Shown here: one piece after another, positions 8,588-15,733 of the stretch
How positions within the stretch are numbered: the stretch's first letter is position 1
Layout of the letters: every line of letters starts with the position of its first letter
NCBI GenBank assembly: GCA_030835005.1
Contig: JAUQWT010000318.1
Coordinates: 1 to 22,199 of the forward strand
Reading direction: 5' to 3'
Length of the DNA: 22,199 nucleotides
Origin: Ignavibacteria bacterium
GTDB lineage: Bacteria > Bacteroidota > Ignavibacteria > Tepidaquicellales > OLB5
Translations under genes and position numbers: made by a program
The notes under the pieces: model-generated
Told to the model about the DNA's origin: nothing
The model's database searches: none
The model's input: the letters and a program-made list of their open reading frames with translations, nothing else

Positions 8588-10009
8588 TTATTTTACCAAA
8601 GTCATTTTTTTCGTTTCTCTTGATCCATCTGTTATCATTGTGTAGTAGTAGATACCAGATGATAATCTGCCCGCATCAAAAGAAACATTATATGAACCTG
8701 ATCTCTTGAACTCATCTACAAGCACAGCTACCTGTCTGCCTAGCGCATCATAGACTTTGATCGATACATGGCTCCCTTTAGAGATTGAGTAATCAATCGC
8801 AGTGCTTGGGTTGAAAGGATTCGGATAGTTTTGCCCCAGGTTAAATGCTGCGGGAGTGTTTACCGGCGGGTCATTAATTCCAACAAGCGGTATTTGCGGA
8901 TTGAAAACGTACAATCCTGTTTGCATATCAGATGCAATGATCTTTCCTGAGGGGAACATGTAAACTCCCCAACAGCCGCGGTATTGGTTTACATTTGAAG
9001 AAGGATATGTATCATACCATGCTACTTCAGTTGGAGCTGCCGGGTTTGTAATATTTACAAGCCTTACACCAGCCTCATAATGAGCAATAAGCGCATAATT
9101 TCCGTAGATTTCAACGTTATGAACTATTGTATTTGTTAAGCCCGTCGGTTGCCATGTTGTAACAAGTGTTGTATTGGTTAGAGTCTGAATATTCCAGACT
9201 TTCAAAACTCGCGGTGATGAAGATGGTATCTCATCGGTTGTCAGCGCAAATTTTCTGTCACCTGTTAAAGCAATATTATGCGGACCAGGCACCGGATTAT
9301 TGACCCAGGATGTAACTGTTGTCAAATTATCCTTATTCGTCGCGCTTATAACATAAATACTCCCAGTTCCTCCGTTCGATACATCATAAATGTTGCAGGC
9401 ATAGATCGTATCGTTAACAACTCTGCAATCATGCACATATTCAACACCCCATGAACCGCGCTTAACAGGCGCCACAGGATTTGTGAGGTCTAAAACTGTT
9501 ACTCCGCCCGGATCGGATAATCCCTGCGAAACATTTCCGCCATTTAAATAAAGATAAGGACCCGACTGTGAAATTGTATGTGTTTTAGTATAATTTGTGT
9601 ATGAATAAGTACTGACTAAACTAACAGAATCAGGCAAGTATTGCAGGTCCATTATCTGCAGTCGGCTGTTTGTGCCTTCTGAAACAACATAAGCGTAATG
9701 AGAAAACACTTTCATTTCGCGCCAACCGCTGTTAACACCTGTTACAAAATCACGCTCAACGATATTAGTAGTATCAGTAATCTCTACAAAGGCAGTGCCT
9801 GTCTGACATCCGAGAATTGCGTATTCTCGGCCGTTTGGAGCTCTATAACCCCAGATCGCTGAATACCTGTTACTTCCCCCGCCATGCTGATTGCGGTTAG
9901 CCAGCAGGCTTAAGTTGCTGTTGGCTAATTGTGAAAACAGATCTGTAGTTTCTAAGTTAAAAAGGCCTGCGAAAGTAATACATACCAGCAAATATCTGAA
10001 GTTTGTCAT
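8588..10009 (-). CDS. Choice-of-anchor B family beta-propeller, T9SS-exported (copy 3)
   Basis: First gene of the triplet in transcription order, 473 residues. The N-terminus (1-27) has a hydrophobic core and a longer, more polar end (ETTDLFSQ) than the other copies, but still fits a signal peptide. The propeller spans about 48-375 with YSAIWGYRAPNGREYAILG (49-67), WREMK (96-100), LQYLPDSV (122-129) and CWGVYMFPSGK (347-357). Histidines H144, H193, H244, H297 and H310 are shared by all copies. The T9SS sorting domain runs from QNYPNPFNP (393-401) to KKMTLVK. Two stop codons follow one another (8585-8590). A sigma-70-like promoter lies 40 bases upstream. Role unknown; cell-surface exposure is inferred from the sorting domain. 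Confidence 0.88.
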   Translation of the reverse strand: MTNFRYLLVCITFAGLFNLETTDLFSQLANSNLSLLANRNQHGGGSNRYSAIWGYRAPNGREYAILGCQTGTAFVEITDTTNIVERDFVTGVNSGWREMKVFSHYAYVVSEGTNSRLQIMDLQYLPDSVSLVSTYSYTNYTKTHTISQSGPYLYLNGGNVSQGLSDPGGVTVLDLTNPVAPVKRGSWGVEYVHDCRVVNDTIYACNIYDVSNGGTGSIYVISATNKDNLTTVTSWVNNPVPGPHNIALTGDRKFALTTDEIPSSSPRVLKVWNIQTLTNTTLVTTWQPTGLTNTIVHNVEIYGNYALIAHYEAGVRLVNITNPAAPTEVAWYDTYPSSNVNQYRGCWGVYMFPSGKIIASDMQTGLYVFNPQIPLVGINDPPVNTPAAFNLGQNYPNPFNPSTAIDYSISKGSHVSIKVYDALGRQVAVLVDEFKRSGSYNVSFDAGRLSSGIYYYTMITDGSRETKKMTLVK

Positions 10010-10048
10010 TTCTTGTGAACTTATATAATTTAATGTTAAAAGCGTGTG

Positions 10049-10077
10049 ATTATAATCAAAAATCAGCTAAAATACAA
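10049..10077 (-). promoter_or_regulatory. Candidate sigma-70-like promoter of the propeller triplet
   Basis: On the minus strand TTGTAT (10072-10077) is followed after exactly 17 bases by a perfect TATAAT (10049-10054), 39 bases before the start codon of copy 3. The -35 keeps only the TTG of the consensus. In AT-rich DNA a TATAAT can arise by chance, but spacing and position are right. Confidence 0.45.
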
Positions 10078-10110
10078 CTATTAGAAACATACCTATATTA
10101 GTCATATTTA

Positions 10111-11484
10111 CTAGTGACTTTTGTCTTCCTTGTCGGGGTTTTCTATGTTGAATTGCTTTATTTTCGTATAAAGGTGGCTCCTTTGGATATCAAGTACTTC
10201 AGCGGTTTTGGTGATGTTCCAGTTGTTCTCTATAAGCTTCTTTTCAATAAATATTTTCTCTGAAATATCCTGAAAATCGCCTAATGTCGAGTCAGAATTG
10301 ATGAGTTCATCCAGTGCAGTTGTGTAAACCTGGTTTTCTGACTGGATGTTCTTCTTATCAATAACATTTGAATCAGAAAGGATCAGCTGCCTTTCGATCG
10401 TGTTTTTTAACTCCCTAACATTACCCGGCCATTTTAAAGAGCTTAAATATTCAATTGCCTTTGGTGTGAATTTTTTGAGTGGAAGCTCATTTCTTCTGCA
10501 GATCTCTTCTGAAAACACTGCAACCAGCTCGGGAATATCTTCTTTATGATTCCTGAGAGGCGGTACATTAATGGCAAGTACGTTTAACCTGTGGTAAAGA
10601 TCTTCCCTGAATTTTCCTTCTGAGATCAGCTCACTTAGAATACGGTTTGTTGATGCTATTACCCTCACATCAACTGGAATTTCTTCATTGCTGCCAAGAG
10701 GTTCAATCCTATTTTCTCCCAAAACGTTCAGCAGTTTAGACTGGGATTCCGGACTAAGATCTGCAATCTCATCCAAGAAAAGCGTTCCGCCATTAGCCAT
10801 TTCGAACTTACCGGTTCTTTTACCTGTTGAGTAAGATAGATATCCCTCAACACAACCGAAAAGTTCAACTTCAATCAGGTCTTTTGGAATTATTGCGCAG
10901 TTTACATGTACGAATGGCTGATGTGATCTGTCACTTTGCAGGTGGATTTGTTTTGCAACTAGCTCTTTACCTGTTCCGTTTTCACCTGTGATAAACACCC
11001 GGCTTGAAGCAGATGCAACTTTCTGGATCTGGTCTTTGAGCTTCATCATCTCGGCGCTTGAGCCCGTTAACTTTTCCCCATAGTGAATTATCTTCTTCAT
11101 GCTTTCATTTTCAGCAAGAAGCGTTCTATAATTCAGGCCGTTTTGTATAGTCAGCTTTAACCGCTCAACATCAAAAGGTTTTGATATAAAATCATATGCT
11201 CCAAGTTTTGTAGTCTGTACGGCAGTTTCTATGTTTCCATGTCCGGAGATCATTATCACTATCGAACGTGTATCGATCTTCCTTATTTCCTGCAGAACTT
11301 CTATTCCATCCATCTTAGGCATACGGATATCAAGCAGAACAACATCGGGCTTAAAGGAACTGAATTTCTCAAGTCCCTGCGGCCCGTTATATGCATGCTC
11401 AATTTTAAAGCCGTCGTGCTCTAAGATCATCCTAAGAACATCAACTATTGCTTTATCATCTTCGATTATTAAGATGGTATTCAT
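10111..11484 (-). CDS. NtrC-type response regulator with degenerate GAFTGA loop
   Basis: Two-component transcription regulator, 457 residues. The receiver domain (1-120) has the acidic pair D9/D10, phospho-acceptor D52 in LLDIRMPKMDG, S80 and K102. The AAA+ domain (about 138-370) has Walker A GENGTGKE (167-174), Walker B GGTLFLDEI (232-240), sensor ASTN (277-280), and arginines in REDLYHR (293-299). A Fis-type helix-turn-helix lies at about 416-446. In NtrC proteins a GAFTGA loop contacts sigma-54; here the equivalent residues 214-219 read GYLSYS, so only the first glycine remains. ATPase residues are intact, so the gene is not simply decaying. Its ATG overlaps the cvpA stop by 4 bases (ATGA), implying coupled translation. 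No histidine kinase is adjacent. Whether it still activates sigma-54 promoters is doubtful. Confidence 0.92.
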   Translation of the reverse strand: MNTILIIEDDKAIVDVLRMILEHDGFKIEHAYNGPQGLEKFSSFKPDVVLLDIRMPKMDGIEVLQEIRKIDTRSIVIMISGHGNIETAVQTTKLGAYDFISKPFDVERLKLTIQNGLNYRTLLAENESMKKIIHYGEKLTGSSAEMMKLKDQIQKVASASSRVFITGENGTGKELVAKQIHLQSDRSHQPFVHVNCAIIPKDLIEVELFGCVEGYLSYSTGKRTGKFEMANGGTLFLDEIADLSPESQSKLLNVLGENRIEPLGSNEEIPVDVRVIASTNRILSELISEGKFREDLYHRLNVLAINVPPLRNHKEDIPELVAVFSEEICRRNELPLKKFTPKAIEYLSSLKWPGNVRELKNTIERQLILSDSNVIDKKNIQSENQVYTTALDELINSDSTLGDFQDISEKIFIEKKLIENNWNITKTAEVLDIQRSHLYTKIKQFNIENPDKEDKSH

Positions 11485-12086
11485 TTGCTCTTTTTTTGAG
11501 ATTCCTTGTTGTTTGCATCCTTGTTTTCGGGACTTTCCTTTTTTTCAGGCTTGGGCGATTTATATTCATCGTAAATATCCTTCAGGCCGGGGAAGAGCTC
11601 CATGATCTTATCGAACATTGCAGGCGCAATTCTATACACCGGCGCATAAAGCATTGATGAATTCCTCGCTTCTACCGATGGCAGATTAGCAAGGGAAAGG
11701 TTGTACAGCAGAACACTTGCAACTATCAGCCCCTGCAGAAATCCAACCACTACTCCAAGTACCTTATCTATCATACTTGTGCCGGAATTCATATTTGCGA
11801 TGAACCTGGCAAGCCATATAGCAGTTCCGTAAAGCAGCCCGATTATTAACAGGAATGCAAGTACGTTTACAAAGGTCGTGTTTTCTTTGATAACAGATGA
11901 AAGGATAGAAGCAACTGAACCATAGAACTTAACTGCCAGTATGAATCCAACTATAATGCCGGCAATGCCAAGAAGTTTCCTCAGAAAACCCTTCCGGTAG
12001 CCGAAATATGTTGGTAATGTTACAATCAGCGCTATTAATATGTCTAACCAGTTCAATGTTTTAATGGATAAATGTGATAATTCCAA
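11481..12086 (-). CDS. cvpA: CvpA family inner-membrane protein
   Basis: Integral membrane protein of 201 residues with the CvpA layout: NWLDILIALIV (12-22) opening the first helix, four hydrophobic helices at about 12-28, 38-55, 72-93 and 108-128, the FGYRKGFLRKLLG loop (28-40), and a hydrophilic Lys/Glu-rich tail from about 170. E. coli CvpA is needed for colicin V production; in many bacteria the family role is unclear and linked to envelope homeostasis. No ATG opens this frame. The TTG at 12086 is chosen because GAGG ends 7 bases upstream, and the preceding codon in frame but one is a stop (TGA 12090-12092). A later TTG at 12056 is possible. The stop overlaps the response-regulator ATG. 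Confidence 0.8.
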   Translation of the reverse strand: MELSHLSIKTLNWLDILIALIVTLPTYFGYRKGFLRKLLGIAGIIVGFILAVKFYGSVASILSSVIKENTTFVNVLAFLLIIGLLYGTAIWLARFIANMNSGTSMIDKVLGVVVGFLQGLIVASVLLYNLSLANLPSVEARNSSMLYAPVYRIAPAMFDKIMELFPGLKDIYDEYKSPKPEKKESPENKDANNKESQKKSK

Positions 12087-12092
12087 ACATCA

Positions 12093-12192
12093 ACCTCACC
12101 TCTAAACCTTCTCCTAAAAAGAGAGGGGATTGATCCTCAGATCTTCCGGACTCACTCCCCTCTCCCTCGGGGAGAGGGGCTGGGGGTGAGGT
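12093..12192. repeat. 100-bp GC-rich palindromic intergenic repeat
   Basis: Terminal inverted repeats ACCTCACC (12093-12100) and GGTGAGGT (12185-12192) bound the element. The right half holds a perfect 10-bp stem, CCCCTCTCCC (12157-12166) with GGGAGAGGGG (12170-12179), closed by a 3-base loop and flanked by CTCAC/GTGAG. The left half has a degraded version of the same stem (12108-12128). Its GC content is far above its surroundings. It resembles the CCTCACCCC-type repeats seen between genes in many bacteria; a mobile miniature element is possible, but no second copy lies in this window. Confidence 0.75.
12094..12103 (-). promoter_or_regulatory. Strong ribosome binding site for cvpA inside a repeat
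   Basis: On the minus strand the sequence AGAGGTGAGG ends 7 bases before the TTG start of cvpA. It is the clearest Shine-Dalgarno-like site in the window, and it is formed by the terminal arm of the palindromic repeat at 12093-12192. It supports the TTG start over an out-of-frame ATG at 12090, which is only 3 bases away and opens a nine-codon frame. Confidence 0.55.
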
Positions 12193-12228
12193 AAACAAAC
12201 AAATTCTAACTTACGGAAACAACTCATC

Positions 12229-12269
12229 AAAAAAAACACAAAGCCCCTTTTGCAGGTAGACTTTGTGCT
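12229..12269 (-). terminator. Rho-independent terminator after the TPR gene
   Basis: On the minus strand CACAAAG (12261-12267) pairs with CTTTGTG (12237-12243), extended by a G-T and a C-G pair, followed by eight T's (12229-12236). It lies about 27 bases after the stop codon at 12295. This separates the TPR gene from cvpA, so cvpA needs its own promoter between about 12100 and 12228, partly within the repeat. Confidence 0.8.
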
Positions 12270-12294
12270 CTGAAAATTCCGTTATGTTGAAAAA

Positions 12295-12993
12295 CTAATT
12301 CTTGAATTCCGATTCGAACCTTTTTGATTCATTGATATATTTTGACTTAGGATACTGCTCCTTCAGATCTGCAAACACTCTTTTTGCGGCCTCTTTATCA
12401 CCGGCGTTTGTGTATGAACGAATTGCATAGAAAAGGTTTTCCTGATTTATGACAACGTTCTTGTTCACCTTAGCAGCTTTTTCGAAGTACTCCCCTGCTT
12501 TTTTAAGATCGCCCTTTACTTCATAAACCGCACCAACTCCGGAAATACAAGAAGCTTTAATAATATCATTATCGCCGGAATAGCCATCGAATTGTTTCAT
12601 GGCATTATCATAATCCTTTAAATTAAAGTAACAGTTGCCAAGGTACAGCTTAGCCGTCTCGCCGCTGTTTGTGCTTCCGTAGTCGTTAACTATCTGCTGA
12701 AAGCCCATGATACCTGCAGTTGGATCGCCGTTAATTGCCTCCTGATATTTGCCCTGTTCATACAATGCAATAACTGAAGAAAGTTTAGTTTCCGCTTCAT
12801 CGTTTTTTGCGCTTTTGTTGTTAAAATAAAGAAATACAACAGCAATCAGAACTACTGCGATAGTTATACCAATGTATAATTTCTTCTTATGCTCGGGGTT
12901 ATCAAGCCAGTTACGGGCTTCAAAATAGCTTGTAACTAACTTATCTTTTTTTAACTCTTTATGCGTGATTTTCTTGCGTGCCTGTAATGCCAT
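12295..12993 (-). CDS. Membrane-anchored tetratricopeptide-repeat protein (YfgM-like)
   Basis: Protein of 232 residues: a basic cytoplasmic start (1-38), one transmembrane helix (about 40-57), then TPR-type helical repeats to the end. Recognisable TPR stretches include TAKLYLGNCYFNLKDYDNA, GAVYEVKGDLKKAGEYFEKA and AIRSYTNAGDKEAAKRVF. The architecture, with one N-terminal helix and an extracytoplasmic tetratricopeptide_2-like domain, resembles YfgM, an ancillary partner of the SecYEG translocon. That match is by layout only, and a general scaffold role is equally possible. The ATG at 12993 is preceded by AAAGG about 7 bases upstream, a fair ribosome site. A terminator follows and a dispersed-type repeat lies upstream, so it is likely transcribed alone. 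Confidence 0.75.
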   Translation of the reverse strand: MALQARKKITHKELKKDKLVTSYFEARNWLDNPEHKKKLYIGITIAVVLIAVVFLYFNNKSAKNDEAETKLSSVIALYEQGKYQEAINGDPTAGIMGFQQIVNDYGSTNSGETAKLYLGNCYFNLKDYDNAMKQFDGYSGDNDIIKASCISGVGAVYEVKGDLKKAGEYFEKAAKVNKNVVINQENLFYAIRSYTNAGDKEAAKRVFADLKEQYPKSKYINESKRFESEFKN

Positions 12994-13084
12994 CTATTGC
13001 CTTTCTTAATTGATAAGCTACAAATATATTCATTTTTTGCATTTAATTCAAAGAAGATATAAATACACTTAAATACAGCGGTAG

Positions 13085-13223
13085 TCATCCCAGCCCCGCA
13101 TCCAGTGCGGAATAAACTGCAGCGGGGATCCAGACATAGATTTTTTCATATCGTATATTTTCGCATGAAGAGTGATTATCTCACAGGATACACTCTTGAC
13201 CAGGAGATACTATGCAGGAATGA
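13085..13223. repeat. Intergenic repeat with interleaved inverted repeats
   Basis: Fills most of the 297-base gap between the TPR gene and the phosphofructokinase gene. The ends TCATCCC (13085-13091) and GGAATGA (13217-13223) are near-inverted, as in GTCATTCC-type dispersed repeats. Inside are CCCCGC/GCGGGG (13094-13099 with 13122-13127), an alternative CCGCA/TGCGG hairpin (13096-13110), AAGAGTG/CACTCTT (13168-13174 with 13191-13197) and TATCTC/GAGATA (13177-13182 with 13204-13209). The last two pairs interleave. No open frame of note is present. Confidence 0.6.
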
Positions 13224-13290
13224 GAAGAATATATTCCGTTGTTATGTGCCAGTTCTATGGAGTTGAAACAACTTTTAACCACAAAATTTC

Positions 13291-14331
13291 CTACCTAAAA
13301 AACGTTTTAGCGACTTCATAAAACTCATCGCTGACAAGTTTAAGTTCTTTCACTGCGTCTTCGATTGGAATGTCGAGTATTTCTGTGCCTCTAAGCGCTG
13401 CCATTCTGCCGAATTTGCCGTCTTTAACCATCTCAACTGCATGAACGCCGAAACGGCTGCCGAGGACTCTATCGTATGCTGTGGGTGAGCCTCCCCTTTG
13501 AATATGTCCAAGTATTGTGGCGCGTGTTTCTACGCCTGTTTTGCGCTCAATTATTTCGGCGAGCATGTTTGCTATTCCCCCAAGCCTTACATGGCCAAAT
13601 GCGTCAAGTTTTTGATCCTGGAGAACAAATTCCGATTCTTTTTGGTCGGACTCACTGATCTTTGCCCCCTCTGCAACAACAATTATCGAAAATGAGCGTC
13701 CTCTTTTGTTACGGTCTTCCATTACTTTTATGACTTCGCTCAGCTTTATCTCCTTTTCCGGGATAAGGATAAGATCTGCTCCGCCTGCAATTCCTGAGTG
13801 CATTGCTATCCATCCTGCATGGCGCCCCATGACTTCAATGATCATTGCCCGATGATGTGACTCTGCAGTTGTATGTATCCTGTCAATTGCGTCCATTGCA
13901 GTATTCACTGCAGTATCAAACCCGAATGTATAATCAGTTCCGTTCAAGTCGTTATCAATTGTCTTTGGAACGCCTACAACTTTGAATCCCGCTTTGGCAA
14001 GCTTTGCTGCAACTCCCAGGGTGTCTTCTCCTCCGATAGCTATCAGCGCATCAAGTCCCATTTTCTTGGAATTTTCAATCACTATATTTTCACCATTGTC
14101 TGTCTTATACGGATTCGTTCGTGATGTACCAAGTATAGTCCCCCCTTTTTGCAGAATTCCGGAAACCGAATTAATATCAAGCGGCCTGGCATACATATCC
14201 ATGATTCCTTTCCATCCGTTTTCAATTCCAACACATTCCCAGCCGTAGTTAAGTGATTTCCTAACAATTGCTCTAATTACAGCATTCAATCCGGGGCAAT
14301 CACCGCCTCCGGTCAACATTCCGATTCTCAT
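13291..14331 (-). CDS. pfp: 6-phosphofructokinase, pyrophosphate-dependent type by active-site residues
   Basis: Cytoplasmic glycolytic enzyme converting fructose-6-phosphate to the 1,6-bisphosphate, 346 residues. Family motifs: GGGDCPGLNAVIR (8-20), TIDND with catalytic D126 (124-128), MGRHAGW (168-174) and the fructose-6-phosphate site GHIQRGGSPTAYDR (275-288). Phosphate-donor choice in this family depends on two positions. ATP enzymes have GGDGS and PGTIDND, while PPi enzymes have Asp and Lys. Here the motifs are GGEDT (100-104, D103) and PKTIDND (122-128, K123), the pyrophosphate pattern, so the reaction is probably PPi-dependent and reversible. The enzyme belongs by sequence style to the mixed-substrate group III branch. 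It begins 13 bases after the glycosyltransferase stop, suggesting co-transcription. No Shine-Dalgarno site is evident. Confidence 0.9.
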   Translation of the reverse strand: MRIGMLTGGGDCPGLNAVIRAIVRKSLNYGWECVGIENGWKGIMDMYARPLDINSVSGILQKGGTILGTSRTNPYKTDNGENIVIENSKKMGLDALIAIGGEDTLGVAAKLAKAGFKVVGVPKTIDNDLNGTDYTFGFDTAVNTAMDAIDRIHTTAESHHRAMIIEVMGRHAGWIAMHSGIAGGADLILIPEKEIKLSEVIKVMEDRNKRGRSFSIIVVAEGAKISESDQKESEFVLQDQKLDAFGHVRLGGIANMLAEIIERKTGVETRATILGHIQRGGSPTAYDRVLGSRFGVHAVEMVKDGKFGRMAALRGTEILDIPIEDAVKELKLVSDEFYEVAKTFFR

Positions 14332-14344
14332 TTGAGTAATTCTC

Positions 14345-15532
14345 CTAAGTAGTTAAAATTTCCAAAAAAAGTTCAGGCTTCAATGCCTTTCGTATTTCAA
14401 TATAAACTTCATCAGAAGTAATCTCCTGCATGCAGGTAGGCTCATTGCATCCGTAATCATGCCCCAGATACAGGCACGGACTGCAAAACTTCCTGCTTAT
14501 GATCGCGACCGCTTTTTTATTATAAGCTCCCCATTTAACCGAATTAGTCGGCCCATGCATTCCGATCGTCTTTGTGCCAACACATGCTGAAACATGCAGG
14601 ATCCCGGTATTGCTGCAAACCATCAATGCAGCCCGTTCAACAAGTGCAGCAGTTTGTTCAAGGGTAAACTTGCCTGCAGTATTGATCGCAAATCCTTTTA
14701 GTGCCCCGGCGAGTGGATCGCATAAATATCTTTCAAATTCCGTTCCGGTGATGAGGAACACAATATTCAAGTCGCTATTGTGAAGCCTTTTGGCAGTACT
14801 TATATAATTTTCAACAGCCCACTCTCTTTGCTTGCCGTTTTCGCCGCAGCCCGGGTGCAGGCATATCACAGTTTTGTCTTCCAGTTTGTTCTCACGCCAG
14901 AAATCATCACGGAATTTCCTGTGTTCAGGCTTCAGAAAGAATTCAAGCTGAAGCTCATCAAAATCGTGCTCGCCGTTTACAGGAACAATGCCGATCGGGA
15001 TAAGCAGGTCCATGAAATTTTCAAGCTCATGTTTTGTCCGGCTATGCTCAACAACGGCATCATTAACAACATGCTTCCACTGTCCTTTTGTTCTGAAACC
15101 GATCGAAAAATCTCTTCGTGTAAAAACTGTAATTATGGAATTGATCCTTTCCCACTGTCCGCCATCGATAACAATTTCATATTTGGTTCTTCTAAGTGCG
15201 CGGACAAATCTAACAAAGTTGAGGGGATTCTTAAGGAAGTCATAGACCCTGCAATTTATGATACTATCAACATATGGTATCTTTTCAATTACCGAAAGGT
15301 TGATATCCGAACACATGAAAGTGATCTTTGCCTTTGGAAACGAATTCTTCAGCTTTCTAAGGGTCGGGATAAGTAAAATGGCGTCACCTATGGCGGCAAG
15401 CTTTATGAAAAGAATATTCTGAATATCTTCTATTGGCAAGCGTCTTTTGCGGCGGGTGAACAAGGCCAGGAGTATAACTACCGGTATCCCGAAATACCTG
15501 TCAAAAAACCGAAAAATCTTTTTTCTTCGCAT
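14345..15532 (-). CDS. Glycosyltransferase family 9 (heptosyltransferase-like)
   Basis: Predicted cytoplasmic or membrane-associated GT-B transferase of 395 residues, in the family that adds heptose or related sugars to lipopolysaccharide core. A basic, hydrophobic start (1-30) may bind the membrane. The N-terminal Rossmann half opens with KLAAIGDAILLIPTLRKL (44-61), the acceptor-side loop of the family. The donor half shows HPGCGENG (226-233), GTEFE (263-267) and SNTGILHVSACVGT (307-320), followed by GMHGPTN (324-330). A cysteine cluster, C350, C353, C362 and C367, near the end is common in GT9 proteins. The downstream phosphofructokinase gene is 13 bases away. The sugar and acceptor cannot be inferred from this locus, as no other LPS gene is present. 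Confidence 0.85.
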   Translation of the reverse strand: MRRKKIFRFFDRYFGIPVVILLALFTRRKRRLPIEDIQNILFIKLAAIGDAILLIPTLRKLKNSFPKAKITFMCSDINLSVIEKIPYVDSIINCRVYDFLKNPLNFVRFVRALRRTKYEIVIDGGQWERINSIITVFTRRDFSIGFRTKGQWKHVVNDAVVEHSRTKHELENFMDLLIPIGIVPVNGEHDFDELQLEFFLKPEHRKFRDDFWRENKLEDKTVICLHPGCGENGKQREWAVENYISTAKRLHNSDLNIVFLITGTEFERYLCDPLAGALKGFAINTAGKFTLEQTAALVERAALMVCSNTGILHVSACVGTKTIGMHGPTNSVKWGAYNKKAVAIISRKFCSPCLYLGHDYGCNEPTCMQEITSDEVYIEIRKALKPELFLEILTT

Positions 15533-15616
15533 CTATTTTACAAAAGATAATTAAATATATATATTATTACAATTCAGCTATTTATATTTACAATTGGGCT
15601 TAAAAGGAATTTTTCC

Positions 15617-15720
15617 TATTATTCTTGCCACGAATATGTTATTCCTTAGAACTCTGTTTATATAAAGAATTTCTTTTTTCTAATAGCTTTGAGATTGAGA
15701 TATTCGCGGCACGAGAATAA
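15617..15720. repeat. Inverted-repeat element upstream of cdd
   Basis: The left arm 15617-15637 (contains TTGCCACGAATAT) and right arm 15700-15720 (contains ATATTCGCGGCACGAG) are near-perfect inverted copies, matching at 18 of 20 aligned bases with a 2-base gap. They enclose 62 AT-rich bases. The element occupies the divergent region between the glycosyltransferase and cytidine deaminase genes. Similar arms occur at 16747-16846. Confidence 0.5.
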
Positions 15721-15733
15721 AACTTAAGATTTC

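Noticed and set aside
11231..11605. A 124-codon plus-strand frame across the regulator/cvpA junction
   Set aside because: It is antisense to two well-supported overlapping genes and its cysteine- and serine-rich product shows no family features.
12063..12090. ATG at 12090 with nine codons, next to the strong ribosome site
   Set aside because: Only 3 bases separate it from the GGTGAGG run, whereas the in-frame TTG of cvpA has 7; the short frame has no downstream support.
14780..15376. A 198-codon open frame on the plus strand
   Set aside because: It lies wholly antisense to the glycosyltransferase gene, has no recognisable motif, and starts without a ribosome site; it is a shadow of the real frame.
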